From contig DCGV01000106.1 of NCBI GenBank assembly GCA_002314725.1, positions 2,140 to 10,854 of the forward strand: a stretch of DNA of 8,715 nt. The letters run 5' to 3'. A model generated the notes under the pieces. That model was not told where the DNA came from and ran no database searches. It worked only from the letters and a program-made list of their open reading frames with translations. This document shows, in pieces, positions 5,868 through 8,715 of the stretch. The translations under genes and the position numbers were made by a program. This DNA is from Bacteroidales bacterium UBA1769 (lineage in GTDB: Bacteria; Bacteroidota; Bacteroidia; Bacteroidales; UBA932). Positions within the stretch are counted from its first letter, which is position 1, and each line of letters begins with the position of its first letter.

Positions 5868-7427
5868 ATGACAAAGTTAACAGAGCAAATAGAGATTATT
5901 GATTCATTCCACGTAAGAATGGATCGTCACAATATAGTCATAAAGAATGGATCTATATTTGTTGATGACAATCTATATGAAACCCCAGATATGGTTGCAG
6001 CAAAGACTGAAGACCAGAAAGAATGCATTGCCATGCTTGAATTGTCCAAACTAATTGTTTTGTATGATCATTATTCTTTCAAGGGTACTCCAATTCGATT
6101 GATGGACTTCAAAAAAGTATTAGATTGTTGTAGCCGAGACCTTGACGATAGTTTTTCCCTTGACGATGATGCACTGGGTAAATCTTCTTTGAAAAAGTGC
6201 TATGAAGAAGCAATGGTTGCTGTTGTTTTCTGCAATTTCTACAACAATCTACCCAACTCTTTTTTCGGCCATGTACTAGACATAGAGAGAGACGAACTAA
6301 AGTATACTGATAAAAGAGATCTGTTGGACGGGATGAATAATTCTCTTCCTGAAAAAATGCTCCACTACCTTCAGTCTTTCGAAAATCCGACAGATTTCAT
6401 AAAGCACATAGGAGGAACTGACGTAAATGAAGAAGAAGCACAAGAATTCATTTCTTTTCTTGAGGACCTTGAGAAAATTGATAAGGCCACTAAGGAAGAC
6501 GAAATATCAAAGGAAAACTTATATGCCGGATATGAAAGGTTGCTTAAAAAACAAGGTGTCCCAGAGGACAGAATGGGCGAATTAAAAGAAGCTAATTCCA
6601 AGCTATTCTCCCTTAAAATTCCAAATGACACCAAATGTGAAATGCCCCGAGAGATTCTCCTCGATTGTAGAAAGAAGAACCTGGAAGCAAATTTGAATAC
6701 AGTTTCTCAGTTCGAAATTGCAAACCTGTATGTAACCAACTTTGTTCATGACGAATACGAAAGGACAAAAGATGCATATATAGATGTTCTTCCGAATATT
6801 TTCGAGAATACCAAGGAAACCATATTCATGATGTATCAGACTTATTATGAAGGAAATCTCGCCAATAGAATCTTTGATACCCTCCATGGAACAACGGCAA
6901 TGAACTTACGTAATTCTCAAGTTCGCTATCTCTCGAATATTGAAAATGAAGCAATACGTAAGCACCTACAATTATGCTATAATAAATACTGCAAGACGAT
7001 GAATTGTCTCCCGCTGCTTAGATTCTATAGCATACCAACGAATATTGATCGCATCCACCTTGGGTTTAGAAACGAAAAACAAATACGATTTATCCTATCT
7101 TTCCTAGATTTCAAGTATTTAGACAAAGAGGACCGAAAGAGATTCATCGTATTGAACTTTCCTGATAACAATGATGAATTTGAAAATGATTTTACTATAG
7201 ATTGGAAAGGTTTTAAGGGAGACCTTGTTGGATTCCTTAAAGCTATATGCCCTTCGAATATTTCTGATTGGGATTTGATTGCCAAAAGATTTACGATCAA
7301 AGGGAAAACAATCAATCCAAAGATAGAACACTTTAATACATCTCCCCGATTCGACTTCCTACGCAAGAAGATTAGCCTTTCCGATGAAGATATAAATAAT
7401 ATAAGCAACTGGGGTGAATTTGTATAA
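5868..7427 (+). CDS. Uncharacterised 519-residue protein, probable cargo gene
   Basis: I do not recognise a family with confidence. The protein is soluble, acidic and largely helical, with no signal peptide, membrane helix, P-loop or nuclease motif that I can see. Residues 184-250 are highly charged and probably coiled-coil (for example EEEAQEFISFLEDLEKID). A likely separate C-terminal domain spans about 380-519. Within it DWKGFKGDLVGFLKAI (445-460), followed by a segment ending SPRFDFLRKK, is faintly like the C-terminal part of RteC-type regulators of Bacteroides elements; this is a low-confidence resemblance. The ATG at 5868 has a correctly spaced -7 box. The gene is visibly more AT-rich than the leftward module, stands alone on the opposite strand, and is followed by terminator-like hairpins, all consistent with an acquired cargo gene. 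A role in defence or regulation is possible but unproven. Confidence 0.8.
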   Translation: MTKLTEQIEIIDSFHVRMDRHNIVIKNGSIFVDDNLYETPDMVAAKTEDQKECIAMLELSKLIVLYDHYSFKGTPIRLMDFKKVLDCCSRDLDDSFSLDDDALGKSSLKKCYEEAMVAVVFCNFYNNLPNSFFGHVLDIERDELKYTDKRDLLDGMNNSLPEKMLHYLQSFENPTDFIKHIGGTDVNEEEAQEFISFLEDLEKIDKATKEDEISKENLYAGYERLLKKQGVPEDRMGELKEANSKLFSLKIPNDTKCEMPREILLDCRKKNLEANLNTVSQFEIANLYVTNFVHDEYERTKDAYIDVLPNIFENTKETIFMMYQTYYEGNLANRIFDTLHGTTAMNLRNSQVRYLSNIENEAIRKHLQLCYNKYCKTMNCLPLLRFYSIPTNIDRIHLGFRNEKQIRFILSFLDFKYLDKEDRKRFIVLNFPDNNDEFENDFTIDWKGFKGDLVGFLKAICPSNISDWDLIAKRFTIKGKTINPKIEHFNTSPRFDFLRKKISLSDEDINNISNWGEFV

Positions 7428-7467
7428 CCGTCTCATTTGCACTTCATTTCCTAATCTATAAGAATAA

Positions 7468-7493
7468 AGCCTCCTTACATCAAAAGGGAGGCT
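7468..7493. terminator. Terminator-like hairpin after the 519-residue gene
   Basis: AGCCTCC (7468-7474) and GGAGGCT (7487-7493) form a perfect 7-bp stem, extendable by a G-U and a T-A pair. It lies 40 bases after the stop at 7427. The plus-strand tail is A-rich and poor in T, while the minus-strand tail reads TTTATTC. It may therefore be bidirectional or weak in the plus direction; the hairpin at 7661 could be the effective terminator. Confidence 0.5.
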
Positions 7494-7503
7494 ACATTAA
7501 AAC

Positions 7504-7689
7504 AATATTTCTCTGGTACTCCCATATGAAGAGTATGGATCAGAATCAGGATGAACGGCAGTAGTATATCACGAACAGCTTATGTCTCTCGTGCTCTGTA
7601 TTGGTGCTGTCGAATTTTACGAGGTACGGCGAAGAACCTACCAAGGATCATTCGGACATAACAGACTTCCTTGGGGAGGTCTGTTTTTT
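7504..7689 (+). ncRNA. Candidate structured RNA or long 3' UTR
   Basis: The segment is rich in stems: TACTC/GAGTA near 7517-7535, CACGA/TCGTG (7570-7574/7589-7593), and a bulged stem joining TTGGT (7601-7605) and AGGT (7622-7625) to the continuous partner ACCTACCAA (7636-7644). It ends in a strong terminator at 7661-7689. I recognise no known RNA family and see no clear promoter, so it may be the 3' untranslated end of the 519-residue gene's transcript. A 12-codon ORF at 7526-7564 is too short to support. Confidence 0.3.
7661..7689 (+). terminator. Strong Rho-independent terminator
   Basis: ACAGACTTCC (7661-7670) pairs with GGAGGTCTGT (7675-7684) through 10 pairs with one G-U, around a TTGG loop, and is followed directly by a run of six T. 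It is the clearest plus-strand terminator in the window and probably ends either the 519-residue gene's transcript or a small RNA. Confidence 0.85.
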
Positions 7690-7852
7690 GTCCACTCAGA
7701 CCCTTATATAAGTAGACTTGTACGCACACAGCTCTACGCCCATAAGTACCCGCTATTTGATGTATAATGCTCTCAAGTAGCAGGCGCCCATTTAGTGAAC
7801 TGCTTATGGTTAAATAGTGATGGATCTTTCGAGGTTCATCACTTTTCATTTT
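7687..7852 (+). ncRNA. Candidate small RNA with its own promoter and terminator
   Basis: TTTG (7687-7690) and TAGACTTG (7713-7720, one base from TAnnTTTG) are separated by 22 bases and form a possible promoter, so the transcript would start near 7727. The body contains a closing stem CCATAAG (7740-7746) with CTTATGG (7803-7809) and an inner AGCAG/CTGCT stem, and it ends at the terminator 7816-7852. The 70-base closed unit superficially resembles a tRNA but lacks a D arm and a T arm. No known RNA family is recognised. Confidence 0.35.
7816..7852 (+). terminator. Rho-independent terminator with TTCG loop
   Basis: The arm starting AGTGATGGATCT (7816-7827) pairs with the arm ending CATCACT (7832-7843) through 12 pairs, two of them wobbles, closed by a TTCG tetraloop. 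A TTTCATTTTG tail follows on the plus strand. The stable loop and T-rich tail make it a good plus-strand terminator. Confidence 0.75.
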
Positions 7853-7900
7853 GTCCCTTCAATGCCTTATCTATATATGTATGTTTAACCTCAAAACTAA

Positions 7901-8005
7901 ATGCTTATGAATGCAAGAATGCTACTAAAGATTCTCGAAGTTATAACTGAATCTGTCGTTATTTACGAAACATTCAGTCGAGCGATGAGGATTAAGCAAA
8001 AGTAA
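7901..8005 (+). CDS. Candidate 34-residue small protein
   Basis: This short ORF begins MLMNARMLLKILEVITESVV and ends in a basic tail (SRAMRIKQK). A central hydrophobic or amphipathic helix followed by a basic end is a layout seen in small membrane-active or regulatory peptides. The TAA stop (8003-8005) lies 2 bases before a strong terminator, as expected for a real monocistronic small gene. A TATGTTTA box (7880-7887) is one base from the -7 consensus, but no good -33 element is visible. I do not recognise a family; resemblance to a type I toxin is only architectural. A start at the third codon is also possible. Confidence 0.45.
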   Translation: MLMNARMLLKILEVITESVVIYETFSRAMRIKQK

Positions 8006-8007
8006 TC

Positions 8008-8034
8008 AAGCCCCTGAAATATGGGGCTTTTTTT
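8008..8034 (+). terminator. Rho-independent terminator after the 34-codon ORF
   Basis: AAGCCCC (8008-8014) pairs with GGGGCTT (8023-8029) in a perfect 7-bp stem with an 8-base loop. A run of seven T (8028-8034) overlaps the end of the stem. Its position 2 bases after a stop codon supports the small ORF upstream. Confidence 0.82.
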
Positions 8035-8048
8035 ACCGTTTCAAAAGC

Positions 8049-8171
8049 ATGCTGACACCTTATTTGAAAGAAACAACACACATTTATTTTAACAACAACA
8101 GGTCCAGCGAAGAGCGACGGACCGACAATATATATTCACTCAGGCTACTATGGCTTGCTTACGAAGAGTAG
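8049..8171 (+). CDS. Possible 40-codon leader peptide before the DUF3871 gene
   Basis: An ATG at 8049 opens a 40-codon frame beginning MLTPYLKETT and ending SLRLLWLAYEE. Codons AGG CTA CTA TGG of this frame form the left arm of the hairpin at 8142-8191, and the TAG stop (8169-8171) falls in its loop. A ribosome finishing or stalling on this frame would therefore control whether the hairpin forms. The length is within what chance allows, no ribosome-binding signal or promoter is clear, and no homologue is recognised, so the coding call is weak. Confidence 0.25.
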   Translation: MLTPYLKETTHIYFNNNRSSEERRTDNIYSLRLLWLAYEE

Positions 8172-8195
8172 GCGTTATGCTATGGTAGCCTTTTT
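8142..8195 (+). promoter_or_regulatory. Attenuator-like terminator hairpin just upstream of the DUF3871 start
   Basis: AGGCTACTATGGC (8142-8154) pairs with GCTATGGTAGCCT (8179-8191) through 13 pairs with two wobbles and is followed by TTTTTCC. An inner CTTAC/GTAGG mini-stem lies in the loop. The hairpin ends 16 bases before the ATG at 8208. A terminator in that position must be bypassed for the gene to be expressed from an upstream promoter, which is the signature of transcription attenuation. It could equally occlude translation initiation. A further GGTCC/GGACC stem lies at 8101-8123. Confidence 0.6.
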
Positions 8196-8207
8196 CCTAT
8201 TTCAATT

Positions 8208-8715
8208 ATGGAAACAACAATCAATCCAACTACCATTGTCCCAATCGAGGGTAAGGTAGTATCAGAAACAACCCTTGGCTTGGATGACCCTGAAATCATC
8301 GAGCCTGAAGTTATTAACCCAGAGGACCAGGATGGCAATCATCCAGTCTTCATTGAAAGCAACACATCGGCTATTTCGCTAGATGAGTTGACCAATCATA
8401 ACATCATACCAACTTTCTGTGATAACACCCTGACCCTGTCTCATCAAGCTTTTATCGGAGGTGTATCGAGAATCGCAGAACAGGTATTCGGAGAACTAAC
8501 TCCAATCGAGTGCCGGGTAAGCCATCCCATTATCGGACGCATCCCTAGTGCTCAACACAAATCAGCAAGTGAACTACTTGACCATGAAAAGACAGTATTC
8601 TACCAGCGACTCGCTTGGTGCTGCCACGTCAAGAATCTCACTCGAACTATCAACGGCCAGGATGTCCACCTCTGTATCGGTGGAGTCCGGGCCTATAACG
8701 AAGACAAACTCTATA
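8208..8715 (+). CDS. DUF3871 family protein, 3' end outside the window
   Basis: The frame stays open from the ATG at 8208 to the window edge, giving the first 169 residues (start METTINPTTIVPIEGK). Residues 1-55 are a variable acidic stretch. From about residue 57 the DUF3871 pattern is clear: AISLDELTNHNIIPTF, then RVSHPIIGRIPSAQHK, then LLDHEKTVFYQRLAW, then LCIGGVRAYNEDKLY. From memory, family members are usually a little over 300 residues, so roughly half is present. DUF3871 proteins are confined largely to Bacteroidetes and are frequent in integrative elements and plasmids; their molecular role is unknown to me. The gene is preceded by the attenuator-like hairpin at 8142-8195, suggesting tightly controlled expression. 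Confidence 0.85.
   Translation, partial: METTINPTTIVPIEGKVVSETTLGLDDPEIIEPEVINPEDQDGNHPVFIESNTSAISLDELTNHNIIPTFCDNTLTLSHQAFIGGVSRIAEQVFGELTPIECRVSHPIIGRIPSAQHKSASELLDHEKTVFYQRLAWCCHVKNLTRTINGQDVHLCIGGVRAYNEDKLY

Larger units (their letters stand above)
7428..8207 (+). other. 780-base region without a conventional gene, divided by terminator-like hairpins
   Basis: Between the 519-residue gene and the DUF3871 gene there is no ORF longer than about 40 codons that I trust. Hairpins at 7468-7493, 7661-7684, 7816-7843, 8008-8029 and 8142-8191 divide it; the last four are followed by T-rich tails on the plus strand. The segments between them contain further stems, one 34-codon ORF and one 40-codon ORF. 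The layout suggests several short plus-strand transcripts or a leader with serial attenuators. Confidence 0.6.

Noticed and set aside
7526..7564. 12-codon ORF beginning MKSMDQNQ
   Set aside because: It is too short to separate from chance, and no attenuator-like element is positioned to use it.
7740..7809. tRNA-like unit with a 7-bp closing stem
   Set aside because: There is no D stem, anticodon stem or T arm with the usual GTTCRA loop in the expected positions, so it is not a tRNA.
7580..7849. 89-codon minus-strand frame
   Set aside because: It runs antisense through two plus-strand terminator hairpins, has no promoter or family signature, and its composition looks like read-through of RNA stems.
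7901..7909. Shared ATGCTTATG start with the helicase gene at 1680
   Set aside because: A 9-base match at two start sites is easily chance, and the context differs on both sides; it is no evidence of shared regulation.
1..8715. CRISPR array, insertion sequence, integrase or attachment site
   Set aside because: No regularly spaced longer repeats, transposase motifs, terminal inverted repeats with target duplications, or tyrosine/serine recombinase signatures were seen.

Overview
The window looks like part of a mobile genetic element (an integrative or mobilizable element, or a plasmid-like replicon) from a Bacteroidales bacterium such as Bacteroides or Prevotella. The evidence is protein families typical of that order (a DUF3987 ATPase with the ETEAD...FHHE signature and a DUF3871 protein), moderately AT-rich DNA, promoter boxes of the Bacteroidetes type (TAnnTTTG at -7), and starts without Shine-Dalgarno sequences. 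No integrase, relaxase, rRNA, tRNA, insertion sequence or CRISPR array is visible, so the element type is inferred.

Left part (1-5579), all on the minus strand, reads as a replication/maintenance module. From its promoter leftward it holds a DUF3987 ATPase with a C-terminal winged helix (4011-5579), its own terminator, a 153-residue unknown protein (3429-3890), a ParB-like-fold protein (2104-3300), another terminator, and a tightly packed trio: an 83-residue unknown protein, a 34-residue protein, and an SF3 (D5/P4-type) replicative helicase (196-1680). The last 195 bases downstream of the helicase are a nested, highly structured inverted-repeat region that could be an origin or a complex terminator.

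Centre (5580-5867) is a divergent control region. It has a good minus-strand promoter in front of the DUF3987 gene, a plus-strand -7 box in front of the 519-residue gene, and between them three GTTAGTG direct repeats spaced by about one helical turn. These are candidate iterons or regulator sites.

Right part is on the plus strand. A 519-residue protein of unknown function (5868-7427), visibly more AT-rich than its neighbours, looks like cargo. It is followed by about 780 bases with no conventional gene but several terminator-like hairpins that divide it into short segments: two possible structured RNAs, a 34-codon ORF that abuts a terminator, and a leader whose 40-codon ORF runs into a terminator hairpin just before the DUF3871 gene. 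The DUF3871 gene (8208 onward) runs off the right edge. The most interesting signals are this punctuated leader/attenuator region, the phased repeats, and the overlooked 34-residue gene in front of the helicase.
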